Program-made: the position numbers and the translations under genes
The notes under the pieces: generated by a model
What the model was told of the DNA's origin: nothing
The model's database searches: none
Seen by the model: the letters and a program-made list of their open reading frames with translations, nothing else
Shown: piece after piece, positions 15,971 to 24,598 of the stretch
Layout of the letters: every line of letters starts with the position of its first letter
Position numbering within the stretch: position 1 is the stretch's first letter
Origin: Bacteroidales bacterium
Lineage (GTDB): Bacteria > Bacteroidota > Bacteroidia > Bacteroidales > UBA932
NCBI GenBank assembly: GCA_017551425.1
Contig: JAFZLQ010000095.1
Span: 1 to 27,242 of the forward strand
Direction of reading: 5' to 3'
DNA length: 27,242 nucleotides

Positions 15971-15979
15971 CGGGCCCTC
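15959..15979. terminator. GC-rich hairpin between convergent genes, possible bidirectional terminator
   Basis: GAGGCCC and GGGCCCTC pair as a 7-bp stem with one bulged C around the loop AGTAGC. It overlaps the GH36 stop codon and lies just outside the stop of the opposite aminotransferase gene. There is no T-run on either side, so intrinsic termination is uncertain. Confidence 0.35.
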
Positions 15980-15980
15980 G

Positions 15981-17291
15981 TCAATGATCATCAGCCTCGA
16001 AGGCCGCCATGCGTTCTTCGAGCAGTTCGAACTGGTCGCCCCTGATGCGGCTGGAGCACACGCGCACGCCTTTGCGGCAGCTGCCCATCTTGTCCAGGCT
16101 TACGGTGCTCACGCCGTAGGCGATGAGTTCGTCCACAAGCATGGCGCTGCTCATGCCCGGATAGCTGAGGGTGAAGAAGAAGCCGTCTCCGATGCGGCCC
16201 GAGGCGTCCTGCTCATAGCTGATGGAGAAGCCGTGGCGCAGGAATATTTCCTTCATGCGGGCAGCCCTGGCACCGTATTCGCCCACGTCGTCCACAAAGC
16301 GGAGACTCCCCTCGCAGCTGCGGTCCATCATGGCGGCAAGTCCATACTGGGTGCTTGCGGTGCAGCCCGAGGTGATCATGTCCATGATGCCGCCGGTAAG
16401 CGTAAGGCCGAAGATGCCGGAACCGCCGTATCTCTCCTTAAACGCCGGGAAGCGGCTGTTGTAGAGCTCAGGCCCCACGCAGAGCACGCCTATGCGCTGG
16501 CCGGCGTAGGAGTAGATCTTGGAGCCCGACAGCAGGAGCATGCAGTTCTGCGTGTACCTTGCCACCGTGGGCGGATAGGGCGCCTGGTACGGGATGCCGT
16601 AACCGGCCTTGCGGAAGTCCATGCAGAAGTACGCAAGGTCTTCTATTACAATCGTTTGGGTTTCGTCCGCCAGCTTTGCCACAATCTGCAGCTCCCCGTC
16701 CGAGAGGCACATCCAGGAAGGGTTGTTGGGATTGGAGTACATGATTGCGGCGTACTCCCCTCCCTCGAGCTCGGCACGGAGGCCCGCTTCGAATCCGGAC
16801 TCCCTCAGTTCGGCCACCTCGACTCCCTTCCAGCTGATGCCGAGTATGGCCATCTGCTGCTTGTTGGCGGAGAAGCTGGGCTCGAAAACCAGCACCTTGC
16901 TGCGGCCGGGCCTGCACTGGCTGGCTGCGGCAAGCGCCCCGAAAGAGCCGAACATGGAGCCCGTGGTGGGAATGTGGTACCTGGGCTCCCAATCGATATC
17001 AAGGAAGGCCTTGACGAAGCGCGACGACGCCTCCTTGAGTACCGGAAGGCCGTCAACCGGCGGGTACTTTGAGCCCACGCCGGCGTCAAGGGCAGCTTTT
17101 TCAGCCTCCACGCCCACGAGGTTGGGACCGAAGCCCGGAGAACCCAACTCCATGTGTATCACGGGGATACCCGTCTCCCTCTCAAGATAGCCGGCGAGGC
17201 GGGCGTTCTCCATAATGGTGGCAACGCCCGCGCTGGCTATGTTGCAACGGCGGCATGCCTCCGCCATCGTTTCCCGGCTGAAAACTCTCAT
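15981..17291 (-). CDS. Class I/II fold PLP-dependent aminotransferase, substrate unknown
   Basis: This 436-residue cytoplasmic enzyme transfers amino groups using pyridoxal phosphate. The fold-type I signs are clear: PVIHMELGSPGFGPN near the start, KYPPVDGLPVLKEA, a glycine-rich PTTGSMFGSFGAL cofactor loop, SNPNNPSWM, the VIEDLAYFCMDF aspartate motif, the Schiff-base Lys258 in SGSKIYSYAGQRIG, and a C-terminal Arg in the VRVCSSRI segment. The substrate cannot be read from sequence. It follows pruA by 9 bases, so it is probably co-transcribed with rocD and pruA and may act on an amino acid in the same glutamate-forming pathway. The 3' end faces the GH36 gene with a 10-base gap. Confidence 0.88.
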   Translation of the reverse strand: MRVFSRETMAEACRRCNIASAGVATIMENARLAGYLERETGIPVIHMELGSPGFGPNLVGVEAEKAALDAGVGSKYPPVDGLPVLKEASSRFVKAFLDIDWEPRYHIPTTGSMFGSFGALAAASQCRPGRSKVLVFEPSFSANKQQMAILGISWKGVEVAELRESGFEAGLRAELEGGEYAAIMYSNPNNPSWMCLSDGELQIVAKLADETQTIVIEDLAYFCMDFRKAGYGIPYQAPYPPTVARYTQNCMLLLSGSKIYSYAGQRIGVLCVGPELYNSRFPAFKERYGGSGIFGLTLTGGIMDMITSGCTASTQYGLAAMMDRSCEGSLRFVDDVGEYGARAARMKEIFLRHGFSISYEQDASGRIGDGFFFTLSYPGMSSAMLVDELIAYGVSTVSLDKMGSCRKGVRVCSSRIRGDQFELLEERMAAFEADDH

Positions 17292-17300
17292 GCCCGAATG

Positions 17301-18926
17301 CTATTTCATGTATGAATAACGGTAGTCCACAGGTGAGACGAGGGTCTCCTTGATGACTCTGGGAATGACCCAGCGGATGAGGTTGAACTCGCCGCCGGCC
17401 TTGTCGTTGGTGCCGCTCGCCCTGGCCCCGCCGAAAGGCTGGAGGCCTACTACCGCGCCCGTGGGCTTGTCGTTGATGTAGAAGTTGCCGGCCGCGTAAC
17501 GCAGCTGCTCCGTAATCTTCTCCACCGCAAGGCGGTCCTGCCCGAACACGGCGCCCGTGAGGCCGTAGGGCGAGGTTTCGTCGCAGAGGCGTACGGCCTG
17601 CTCAAGCTCGCTGTCTTCGTAAGGATAGACGGTGAGCACGGGGCCGAAGATCTCCTCCTCCATGGACTTGAAATGAGGGTCTGTGGTCTCGATTACAGTG
17701 GGCTCGACGAAGTATCCCACGCTCTTGTCCCTGCCGCCGCCGAGGACTATCTTCGCGTCCGGAGACTTCTCGGCATAGGATACATATCCGTCTATCTTGT
17801 TCCAGGAGGCCTCGTCTATGACTGCGTTGATGTAGTTGCCATGGTCCATGACGTCACCCATCTTGACCTCGGACGCATACTGCTTCATGATGGCCAGCAC
17901 ATCGGGCCAGAGACTCCTGGGGATGTACATCCTGGATGCGGCGGAGCATTTCTGCCCCTGGAATTCGAAGGCGCCGCAGAATGCAGCGGTGGCGACTGCC
18001 TTTACGTCTGCGCTCGGGTGCACGAAGATGAAGTCCTTGCCGCCGGTCTCTCCCACGAGGCGCGGGTAGCTCACATAGTGGCCGAGATTCTCTCCCGCCT
18101 GCCTCCAGAGGCTGTTGAAGGTGTCTGTGGAGCCTGTGAAATGTATGCCGGAGAACCATTTGGACGAGGTTGCGACCTTGCCGATGAGGGCTCCGCTGCC
18201 GGGCAGGAAGTTGACCACGCCGTCGGGCAGGCCGGCTTCCTTGTAAAGCTTCATGAGATAGTAGTTGGAGAGGGTTGCGGTGGTGGAAGGCTTCCAGATG
18301 GCCACGTTGCCCATGAGGACGGGAGTCATGCACAGGTTGGAGGCTATGGATGTGAAGTTGAAAGGGGTCACCGCCAGGATGAAGCCCTCCAGGGCGCGGA
18401 ATTCGGTCTGGTTGAGGTTGGCCACGCCGTTGCGGGGCTGCATGCCGTAGATCTTGGACGCGTAATGCACGTTGTAGCGGAAGAAGTCGATGGTCTCGCA
18501 GGCCGAGTCTATCTCCGCCTGGTAGATGTTCTTCGACTGGCCGAGCATGCAGGCCGCGTTCATGATGGGACGGTATTTGGTGGCGAGGAGCTCCGCGCAT
18601 TTGAGGATTATCGCGGCGCGGGTGGTCCAGGGGGTGCGGCTCCATTCCTTATGGGCTTCCATGGCAGCATCTATTGCCATGCGGACTTCTTTCTCGCCGG
18701 CCTTGTGGAACGTAGCCAGCACGTGGCCGTGCTCGTGGGGGCACACCACCTTGCCGGTGTCTCCGGTGCGGATTTCCTTACCGCCGATTATAAGGGGTAT
18801 GTCAAGCACAGTATTGTACTGGCGCTGGAGCTCTGCGTCAAGGGCGATGCGCTCCGGGGAACCCTCCAGATAGCTCTTTACGGGCTCGTTCTGGGGAAGG
18901 GGGAATTGAATGACTGCGTTATTCAT
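17301..18926 (-). CDS. pruA: L-glutamate gamma-semialdehyde dehydrogenase (1-pyrroline-5-carboxylate dehydrogenase)
   Basis: This 541-residue cytoplasmic aldehyde dehydrogenase oxidises glutamate-5-semialdehyde to glutamate with NAD+. The family motifs are in place: AVTPFNFTSIASNL, VAIWKPS, the general base Glu293 in VGETGGKDFIFVHP, catalytic Cys327 in FEFQGQKCSAASR, EEEIFGPVLTVYPY, and the end motif PFGGARASGTNDKAGG, in which SGTNDK is characteristic of P5C dehydrogenases. Length matches monofunctional PruA; no proline dehydrogenase domain is fused. It lies 11 bases after rocD and 9 bases before the aminotransferase gene, so its substrate is probably supplied by RocD, linking ornithine breakdown to glutamate. 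Confidence 0.95.
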   Translation of the reverse strand: MNNAVIQFPLPQNEPVKSYLEGSPERIALDAELQRQYNTVLDIPLIIGGKEIRTGDTGKVVCPHEHGHVLATFHKAGEKEVRMAIDAAMEAHKEWSRTPWTTRAAIILKCAELLATKYRPIMNAACMLGQSKNIYQAEIDSACETIDFFRYNVHYASKIYGMQPRNGVANLNQTEFRALEGFILAVTPFNFTSIASNLCMTPVLMGNVAIWKPSTTATLSNYYLMKLYKEAGLPDGVVNFLPGSGALIGKVATSSKWFSGIHFTGSTDTFNSLWRQAGENLGHYVSYPRLVGETGGKDFIFVHPSADVKAVATAAFCGAFEFQGQKCSAASRMYIPRSLWPDVLAIMKQYASEVKMGDVMDHGNYINAVIDEASWNKIDGYVSYAEKSPDAKIVLGGGRDKSVGYFVEPTVIETTDPHFKSMEEEIFGPVLTVYPYEDSELEQAVRLCDETSPYGLTGAVFGQDRLAVEKITEQLRYAAGNFYINDKPTGAVVGLQPFGGARASGTNDKAGGEFNLIRWVIPRVIKETLVSPVDYRYSYMK

Positions 18927-18937
18927 TGCCTGTGGTT

Positions 18938-20167
18938 TTATGCTAATTCTTCAAAAACTTCCTTGATGATGCCGGTGGCCTCGAGCAGCTGCTCCTCGGT
19001 GATGACGAGAGGAGGTGCGAAGCGGATGATATGGCGGTGTGTGGGCTTTGCCAGGAGGCCTTTCTCCGCAAGCCTGAGGCAGATGTCCCATGCCTCGATG
19101 CCGTTGGCGGGCTCGGTGATGACCGCGTTGAGCAGGCCCTTGCCGCGTACCGACTTGAGGTAAGGCGAGCGGATCTTGGATATCTCCTCGCGGAAGATCC
19201 TGCCCAGGCGGGCGGCGTTCTCCGTGAGCTTCTCGTCGCGAATGACCTCCAGGGCCGCCACGGCGACCTTTGCCGCGAGCGGGAATCCTCCGAAGGTGGA
19301 GCCGTGCTCGCCGGGGAGTATGGTCAGCATGATTTCGTCGTCGGCGAGGACCGCCGAAACGGGAAGGGTGCCTCCGGAGAGGGCTTTTCCTATGGTTATC
19401 ATGTCGGGACGGACGCCCTCATGGTCGCAGGCGAACATGCGGCCGGTGCGGCCTATTCCGGTCTGGACCTCGTCGGCCACGAACAGCACGTTGTGGCTGT
19501 GGCAGAGCTCGTAGCATTTCTTTATATAGCCGTCGTCGGGTACGTAAACTCCGGCCTCGCCCTGTATGGGCTCGACCAGCATGGCGCAGATCCTGTCGCC
19601 CTTTTCGTCCAGCACCTTCTCCAGAGCCGCGGTGTCGTTGTACGGAATCTGGATGAATCCGGGGGTGAAGGGACCGTACTGGGAATAGCTGTCGGGGTCG
19701 GAGCTCATGGTGACTATTGTGATGGTACGGCCGTGGAAGTTGCCTTCGCACACCACTATGAGGGCCTCGTTCTCGGGTATGCCCTTGACCTTGTAGCCCC
19801 AGCGGCGGGCAAGCTTGAGTGCCGTCTCCACGGCCTCTGCGCCTGAATTCATGGGGAGGAGCTTGTCGTAACCGAAGAATTCGGTGGCGAATTTCTCATA
19901 AGGGCCGAGGCAGTCGTTGTAGAAGGCGCGCGAGGTGAGGCACAGCTTCTGCGCCTGGTCTGTGAGAGCCTTTACGATCTTGGGGTGGCAATGTCCCTGG
20001 TTCACGGCGGAATAGGCGGAAAGGAAATCAAAGTAGCGCTTGCCTTCGACATCCCATACGAACACTCCTTCCCCGCGCTCCAGCACTACGGGAAGCGGGT
20101 GATAGTTGTGGGCGCCGTAACGCTCTTCCATGGCGATGTAATCGGCAGATGACAGTTTGTTTTGCAT
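18938..20167 (-). CDS. rocD: Ornithine--oxo-acid aminotransferase
   Basis: This 409-residue class III aminotransferase transfers the delta-amino group of ornithine to 2-oxoglutarate, giving glutamate semialdehyde and glutamate. Motifs include [74 protein letters not shown] and the PLP lysine Lys261 in [10 protein letters not shown], followed by [11 protein letters not shown]. The [10 protein letters not shown] block favours ornithine aminotransferase over acetylornithine transaminase (ArgD), and the adjacent pruA supports this. It starts 35 bases after the CotH lipoprotein gene; a weak TAACTTAC near the start could be a promoter, but read-through from CotH is equally possible. Confidence 0.93.
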   Translation of the reverse strand: MQNKLSSADYIAMEERYGAHNYHPLPVVLERGEGVFVWDVEGKRYFDFLSAYSAVNQGHCHPKIVKALTDQAQKLCLTSRAFYNDCLGPYEKFATEFFGYDKLLPMNSGAEAVETALKLARRWGYKVKGIPENEALIVVCEGNFHGRTITIVTMSSDPDSYSQYGPFTPGFIQIPYNDTAALEKVLDEKGDRICAMLVEPIQGEAGVYVPDDGYIKKCYELCHSHNVLFVADEVQTGIGRTGRMFACDHEGVRPDMITIGKALSGGTLPVSAVLADDEIMLTILPGEHGSTFGGFPLAAKVAVAALEVIRDEKLTENAARLGRIFREEISKIRSPYLKSVRGKGLLNAVITEPANGIEAWDICLRLAEKGLLAKPTHRHIIRFAPPLVITEEQLLEATGIIKEVFEELA

Positions 20168-20202
20168 GTTGTAAGTTAATTATGTGGAACTATTGTTTGC
20201 GT

Positions 20203-22059
20203 TTATTTGAGCAGTTCTTCAAAGCGTGTCAGGCGTCCGGTGATGTAGTCTTTCACGACGCCCACTTCACCGGCATAATTTCCCTTTACCTGCGGGTTCA
20301 TATGCTCGTACGAGCTGAGTATGGGCCAGCGCTTGAAGTTCAGGCGCTGCGACTCGTCCAGCAGGGCTGCCGTCCGGTCCACGTAGTCGTTAAGGTCCAT
20401 CAGCGAGGGCTTTACCTCTTTCCATATCTCGATTAGGCGCGCATGCGCCTGGGGATCGTTCTTGACTATGCGGGTCACCATGGTACGTACCGCGTCCGCG
20501 GCCACGGAGCCGTTGCTCGCATATATGAAATCCCCCAGCTTATTGATCGGATAGGTGCGGTAGTCGTTGTCGAACGCGAGGTCGTAATCCCAGACGGGGC
20601 CTGTGAAAAGCGGGCCATCCGATGCGTCCTTGTACATGTTCACGCTCCAGTAGGTGTCTGTGTTGCCGCTGAATTCCCCCACTATGAAGTTGCGCAGGAA
20701 ACTGTCCAGGTCCAGATACTTGCGGTAGCCTTTGTCAGGGTCTGTATAGTTTGAGGCGAACACCGCCTTCTCCATATTGGCGAAACAGTTCTTGATGAGG
20801 GTCAGCTGCTCCGCCGTGATCTTGTCGTAGTCGGGATCCTTTATCGTGACGGGGATGCCTTTGGACGAATAGAAATAAAGCTCTTCCGTATAGCAGTAGG
20901 CGTCTATCTCGATGAGAAAACCGTCCTTTGCGGGGACCCGCGCCGTGCCTGTTTCGACCTGGTCGCACAGCTGGTAGCAGCCCTCGTACTCGCCGTTGAG
21001 GACCACGTCCACCGGAGTGCAGTACGGAGTATAGGCCATGCCCACGCGGCGGCTCACCTCGAAGGCGAGGATGTTGCGCATGAGAGTCTTGTCGCCGTAA
21101 TTGCTCAGGAGCGTCCACTTCTTGTCCTTGGCCGGGGCGTCCAGAACGTTCTCCTTGGAGTCGAACTTTATCTTGTACGGCTTCTTGGGGAAGCCCCAGC
21201 TGGCGTTGCCGCGCCCCCGGACGCCGGTCTCGGAAGTGGAGAGGAGCTTCTTTCCGTCGTCCGAGATTATATAGACATTGGACGTGACGTATTCCGTCTT
21301 TGAGGTGATGGGCTTGGCGTTCTTCGTGTTGATGACTACGGTGGGGAGATTGGTGAGCTGGCACAGGCGGGAGTCGTTCCCCTCGCCCCTGGTGCCGTAG
21401 AAAGCGAGTTCCGCAAGGTTGCAGCGGGCATCCGAAGGACCTACGTAACGCACGTAGCGGAAGCCGCGGGAGCACTGCACGTCCACGTACTGCATCTGCC
21501 CGGAGACGCCCCGGTTCCTTATTATGGCAAGCGGAAGGGCGTCGCTGAAATCGGGCTGGTTGGCGCCTTCCAGCATGGCAAGCTGCACCCGCCCCTCCTG
21601 GGTGGCGCGCGGGGCATAACCCACCTTGCTTATGACGTGCTTCTCTCCAAGGTCGAGGCCGACCCAGGTTCCGCTCCTGTCGTAACTTGCGAAGAAAGTG
21701 TCGAAGTTGCCGTCGAAGACATTCTCGCGAACGTTCACGGTCGTGGATGCATAACCGGTGCTGTAATCGACGGATTTGGAAGTGCCGATGACTTCTCCCG
21801 AAAGCCTGTCCGGTTCCACGTCCGCCGGCGGTTCGGTTCCCGGGTCCTCTCCCGGATCCTCCCCGGGGTCCTCCTGAGGATCTTCTCCGGGATCATCCTC
21901 TGGATTGTCCCCGGACCCCTGGTTCTGGCCGGGATCGTCGGTCTGCTCCTCCGGAGGAATGACCTCGATGTTGTCTTCTTCGCAGGAATTGGGAATCAGG
22001 CACAAAGCCCCCATGACGAGCGCGAATACCAGCAGGCGGAGTGACTTCTTTACGGACAT
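20203..22059 (-). CDS. CotH-kinase family lipoprotein with discoidin-like domain
   Basis: This 618-residue lipoprotein has a signal peptide ending at Cys26 (PNSC). A strongly acidic tail (CEEDNIEVIPPEEQTDD) and a repetitive DPGEDP-type linker (~40-70) follow, fitting surface export. Residues ~85-225 resemble an F5/8 type C (discoidin) carbohydrate-binding domain (NVFDGNFDTFFASYDRSGTWVGLDLGEKHVISKV, ending LAELAFYG). Residues ~240-615 are a CotH domain: RGRGNASWG (Arg281-Asn285), KKPYKIKFD, NYGDKTLMRN, FLIEIDAY, NFIVGEFSGNTDTYWSVNMYKD and the metal-binding GPVWDYDLAFDN (Asp491, Asp493). Bacillus CotH is a secreted-protein kinase; the target here is unknown. ATG 22059 is preferred to an upstream in-frame start because it begins the signal peptide and is 5 bases after a promoter box. 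It is divergent from the GH51 gene. Confidence 0.92.
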   Translation of the reverse strand: MSVKKSLRLLVFALVMGALCLIPNSCEEDNIEVIPPEEQTDDPGQNQGSGDNPEDDPGEDPQEDPGEDPGEDPGTEPPADVEPDRLSGEVIGTSKSVDYSTGYASTTVNVRENVFDGNFDTFFASYDRSGTWVGLDLGEKHVISKVGYAPRATQEGRVQLAMLEGANQPDFSDALPLAIIRNRGVSGQMQYVDVQCSRGFRYVRYVGPSDARCNLAELAFYGTRGEGNDSRLCQLTNLPTVVINTKNAKPITSKTEYVTSNVYIISDDGKKLLSTSETGVRGRGNASWGFPKKPYKIKFDSKENVLDAPAKDKKWTLLSNYGDKTLMRNILAFEVSRRVGMAYTPYCTPVDVVLNGEYEGCYQLCDQVETGTARVPAKDGFLIEIDAYCYTEELYFYSSKGIPVTIKDPDYDKITAEQLTLIKNCFANMEKAVFASNYTDPDKGYRKYLDLDSFLRNFIVGEFSGNTDTYWSVNMYKDASDGPLFTGPVWDYDLAFDNDYRTYPINKLGDFIYASNGSVAADAVRTMVTRIVKNDPQAHARLIEIWKEVKPSLMDLNDYVDRTAALLDESQRLNFKRWPILSSYEHMNPQVKGNYAGEVGVVKDYITGRLTRFEELLK

Positions 22060-22064
22060 ATTCG

Positions 22065-22072
22065 CAAAGATA
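22065..22072 (-). promoter_or_regulatory. -7 promoter box of the CotH gene
   Basis: The minus strand reads TATCTTTG, 5 bases (CGAAT) before the ATG at 22059. A TTGC about 21-22 bases upstream fits the -33 element, making this the best two-part promoter in the window. A leaderless transcript is predicted. Confidence 0.65.
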
Positions 22073-22129
22073 ACAATTATTTCACGCATGTGTGCAAGAA
22101 AGCGGCCCCTGTTCTTCCAGATAATTGGC

Positions 22130-22137
22130 TATATTTG
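22130..22137 (+). promoter_or_regulatory. -7 promoter box of the GH51 gene
   Basis: TATATTTG matches the consensus and lies 7 bases (CAGAGTC) before the ATG at 22145. It shares an 85-bp intergenic region with the divergent CotH promoter. No clear -33 element was found. Confidence 0.6.
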
Positions 22138-22144
22138 CAGAGTC

Positions 22145-23677
22145 ATGAAAAGGATACTGTCAATTCTCGCAGCCGCCGCGATCTGCCTTCCCGCGGCTTC
22201 CCAGGTCAAACTCTCCGTCCATGAAGACAGCACCGGCCAGCCGGTCATACCAGCAGAGCTGTTCGGGCAGTTTTCCGAGCACCTCGGACGCTGTATCTAC
22301 GAAGGCATCTGGGTGGGGCCGGACTCCGACATCCCCAACACGGACGGCTACCGTACGGACGTCCTGGAGGCCCTCAAGGCGCTGCACATCCCTGTGCTCC
22401 GCTGGCCCGGAGGCTGCTTTGCCGACGAATATCACTGGATGGAGGGCATAGGCCCCAGGGATGAGCGCCGCAGGATAGTCAACAACAACTGGGGCGGCAC
22501 CCTGGAAGACAATTCCTTCGGCACGCACGAGTTCCTGAACCTCTGCGAGCTGCTCGGTACAGAGCCCTACATCAGCGGCAACGTGGGTTCCGGCACCGTG
22601 GAGGAGATGGCAAAATGGATTGAATACATGACCGCTTCCCAGGGGTCGATGGCGGAGCTGCGCGCCCGCAACGGACGCCCGGAACCCTGGAAGGTGAAAT
22701 ACCTCGGCATAGGAAACGAGACCTGGGGCTGCGGCGGCAACATGACCGCCCAGTACTACTCCGACGTCTATAAGCGCTACTCCCTCTACACCCGCAACTA
22801 CGGCTCCAACGCCCTGTTCAAGGTGGCCTGCGGCGCTTCCGGCGACGATTACGAATGGACACGCACCATGATGCAGAACAGCCGCAGCCTCATGGACGGT
22901 CTGTCGGTCCACTATTACACTGTAAAAGACTGGAACAGAAAGGGTTCCGCCACGGAATTCACCCCGGAGGAATACTATACCACCCTCACCACCACGGCCC
23001 TCATAGAAGACATACTCGCCAGGCACATCGCGATTATGGATTCGTTCGACCCGGAACGCAGGGTGGCACTGGTGCTGGACGAGTGGGGCACATGGTTCGA
23101 CGTCGAGCAGGGCTCCAACCCCGGTCACCTCTTCCAGCAGAACACCATGCGCGACGCCATGGTCGCCGCCATCAACCTCAACATATTCACCCGCTTCGTG
23201 GAGCGCCTGAGAATGGCCAACATAGCCCAGGTCGTCAACGTGCTTCAGGCCATGGTGCTCACCGACGGCCCGCAGATGGTGCTGACGCCCACCTACCACG
23301 TTTTCCGCATGTTCTCCGTACATCAGAACGCCGCCCGCATCCCGGTGGAATACGCCTGCGGCAAGATTGCCTCCGGCGACGGGCGTACGGTGGACGACTT
23401 CAGCGCCGCATCGTCCAGGGACGCCTCCGGCGCCATCCACATCAGCCTTGCCAATCCTTATCTGGACAAGGCCGTTACGGTGGAAATCAGCTTCGACTCG
23501 CTCCGCCCCGGCGCCGTGTCGGGAGAGATACTCAAGGCGTCCGGCATATCGGCCCACAACGAATTCGGGAAAGCCCCGGAAGTGGCCCCTGCGGCCCTCG
23601 ACGGCATCTCAAGATGCGGGAAGACGCTCAAGCTCAAGCTGCCCGCGGCGTCCGTCGCAGTCCTGGAAATCAAATAA
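22145..23677 (+). CDS. GH51 alpha-L-arabinofuranosidase, exported
   Basis: This 510-residue enzyme has a Sec signal peptide (MKRILSILAAAAICLPAAS) and probably acts in the periplasm, releasing arabinofuranose from arabinan or arabinoxylan pieces. Motifs in order: LFGQFSEHLGRCIYEGIWVG, LRWPGGCFADEYHW, acid/base Glu192 in LGIGNETWGCGG, SVHYY, nucleophile Glu313 in LVLDEWGTW, and the C-terminal beta domain ending SVAVLEIK. Length matches the compact two-domain GH51 form without an added CBM. The ATG at 22145 follows a promoter box by 7 bases; a longer upstream frame would run into the CotH gene on the other strand. The phosphodiesterase gene follows after 12 bases, probably on the same transcript. 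Confidence 0.95.
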   Translation: MKRILSILAAAAICLPAASQVKLSVHEDSTGQPVIPAELFGQFSEHLGRCIYEGIWVGPDSDIPNTDGYRTDVLEALKALHIPVLRWPGGCFADEYHWMEGIGPRDERRRIVNNNWGGTLEDNSFGTHEFLNLCELLGTEPYISGNVGSGTVEEMAKWIEYMTASQGSMAELRARNGRPEPWKVKYLGIGNETWGCGGNMTAQYYSDVYKRYSLYTRNYGSNALFKVACGASGDDYEWTRTMMQNSRSLMDGLSVHYYTVKDWNRKGSATEFTPEEYYTTLTTTALIEDILARHIAIMDSFDPERRVALVLDEWGTWFDVEQGSNPGHLFQQNTMRDAMVAAINLNIFTRFVERLRMANIAQVVNVLQAMVLTDGPQMVLTPTYHVFRMFSVHQNAARIPVEYACGKIASGDGRTVDDFSAASSRDASGAIHISLANPYLDKAVTVEISFDSLRPGAVSGEILKASGISAHNEFGKAPEVAPAALDGISRCGKTLKLKLPAASVAVLEIK

Positions 23678-23689
23678 CCGTATCATACC

Positions 23690-24598
23690 ATGTTTACCAA
23701 CCGCCTCAAACTCATCATCCTGGGCTGCCTGGCCCTGGTATCGCTTTCCTGCACCCGTCCTGCCACTCCAGGTTACGACCACGTGGTGCTGATAGGCTTC
23801 GACGGCCTCGCCGCCACGAACCTGGACACGACGGACTGCATGCCCTTCCTCAGGAGCCTCGCCGGCAAAGGCGCATGGACGCTTCACAAACGTGCGGTCC
23901 TTCCCACATGGAGCGCCGCAAACTGGGCTTCGATGTTCATGGGCGTCGGCCCGGACGGCACCGGATACACGCAGTGGGACTCCAAGTTCTCCGTATTCAC
24001 CCCGTCCGACAGGGGCCCCGGAGGCATGTTTCCCACAGTCTTCACGCAGTTGCGAATCGCCGATCCCGCTGCGGAATCATTCTGCGCATTCCAGTGGGAC
24101 GGAATCAATTACGTGATAGACTCTACCGCCGTCTCCCACACCAGGCTGTTCACGGAGAGCCCCGAGGGCAGTGACGAAATGGCGGAATACGCAGCCGGAT
24201 ACATCGTGGAAAAGCAGCCGGCGCTGTCCATACTCGTATGGGACTACCCGGACGCCACCGGCCACACCAAAGGCTGGTATTCACAGGATTACTTCGAAAT
24301 GCTCCCCCTGCTGGACAGGAACCTGCAGACTGTCGTGGAGGCTATAGAAGCCTCGCCGATGGCATTCCGAACGCTTATTATCGTTACCTCAGACCATGGC
24401 GGGCATGAGTTCGGCCACGGCATGGAGCTGGACTCAGACCTCTTCAGCCCGCTTGTCCTGTACGGCCCCGGAGTGAAGCAGAAAGAAATGAAAGGCGCTA
24501 TATATCAGTACGATATAGCAGCAACTATAGCATCCGCACTGAGGCTTCCCGTGCCCGCATCCTGGCGCGGCAGGCCCATAGAGGAAGCTTTCAACTGA
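23690..24598 (+). CDS. Type I phosphodiesterase / nucleotide pyrophosphatase family lipoprotein
   Basis: This 302-residue alkaline-phosphatase-superfamily enzyme hydrolyses phosphodiester or pyrophosphate bonds with two metal ions, probably zinc. The signal peptide ends in LSLSC (Cys21). Metal and catalytic residues are visible: Asp38 in LIGFDG, the nucleophile Ser75 in PTWSAANW, aligned with the usual PTKTFPN, the WDYPDATGH aspartate and histidine, and TSDHGGHEFGHG for the second metal site. After Cys21 comes TRPATPG without acidic residues, so it may stay in the periplasm rather than reach the surface. The substrate is unknown; nucleotides, glycerophosphodiesters or phosphoglycans are possible. 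It is 12 bases after the GH51 gene and its stop overlaps the convergent acyltransferase gene by 8 bases. Confidence 0.87.
   Translation: MFTNRLKLIILGCLALVSLSCTRPATPGYDHVVLIGFDGLAATNLDTTDCMPFLRSLAGKGAWTLHKRAVLPTWSAANWASMFMGVGPDGTGYTQWDSKFSVFTPSDRGPGGMFPTVFTQLRIADPAAESFCAFQWDGINYVIDSTAVSHTRLFTESPEGSDEMAEYAAGYIVEKQPALSILVWDYPDATGHTKGWYSQDYFEMLPLLDRNLQTVVEAIEASPMAFRTLIIVTSDHGGHEFGHGMELDSDLFSPLVLYGPGVKQKEMKGAIYQYDIAATIASALRLPVPASWRGRPIEEAFN

Noticed and set aside
21835..21905. Imperfect tandem repeat around cccgg/tcctc units
   Set aside because: It encodes the acidic DPGEDP linker of the CotH lipoprotein on the minus strand, so it is explained by protein low complexity.
21905..22144. Upstream in-frame extension of the GH51 gene
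   Set aside because: It overlaps the CotH gene on the opposite strand and removes the signal peptide from the N terminus; the promoter box at 22130-22137 would be inside the gene.
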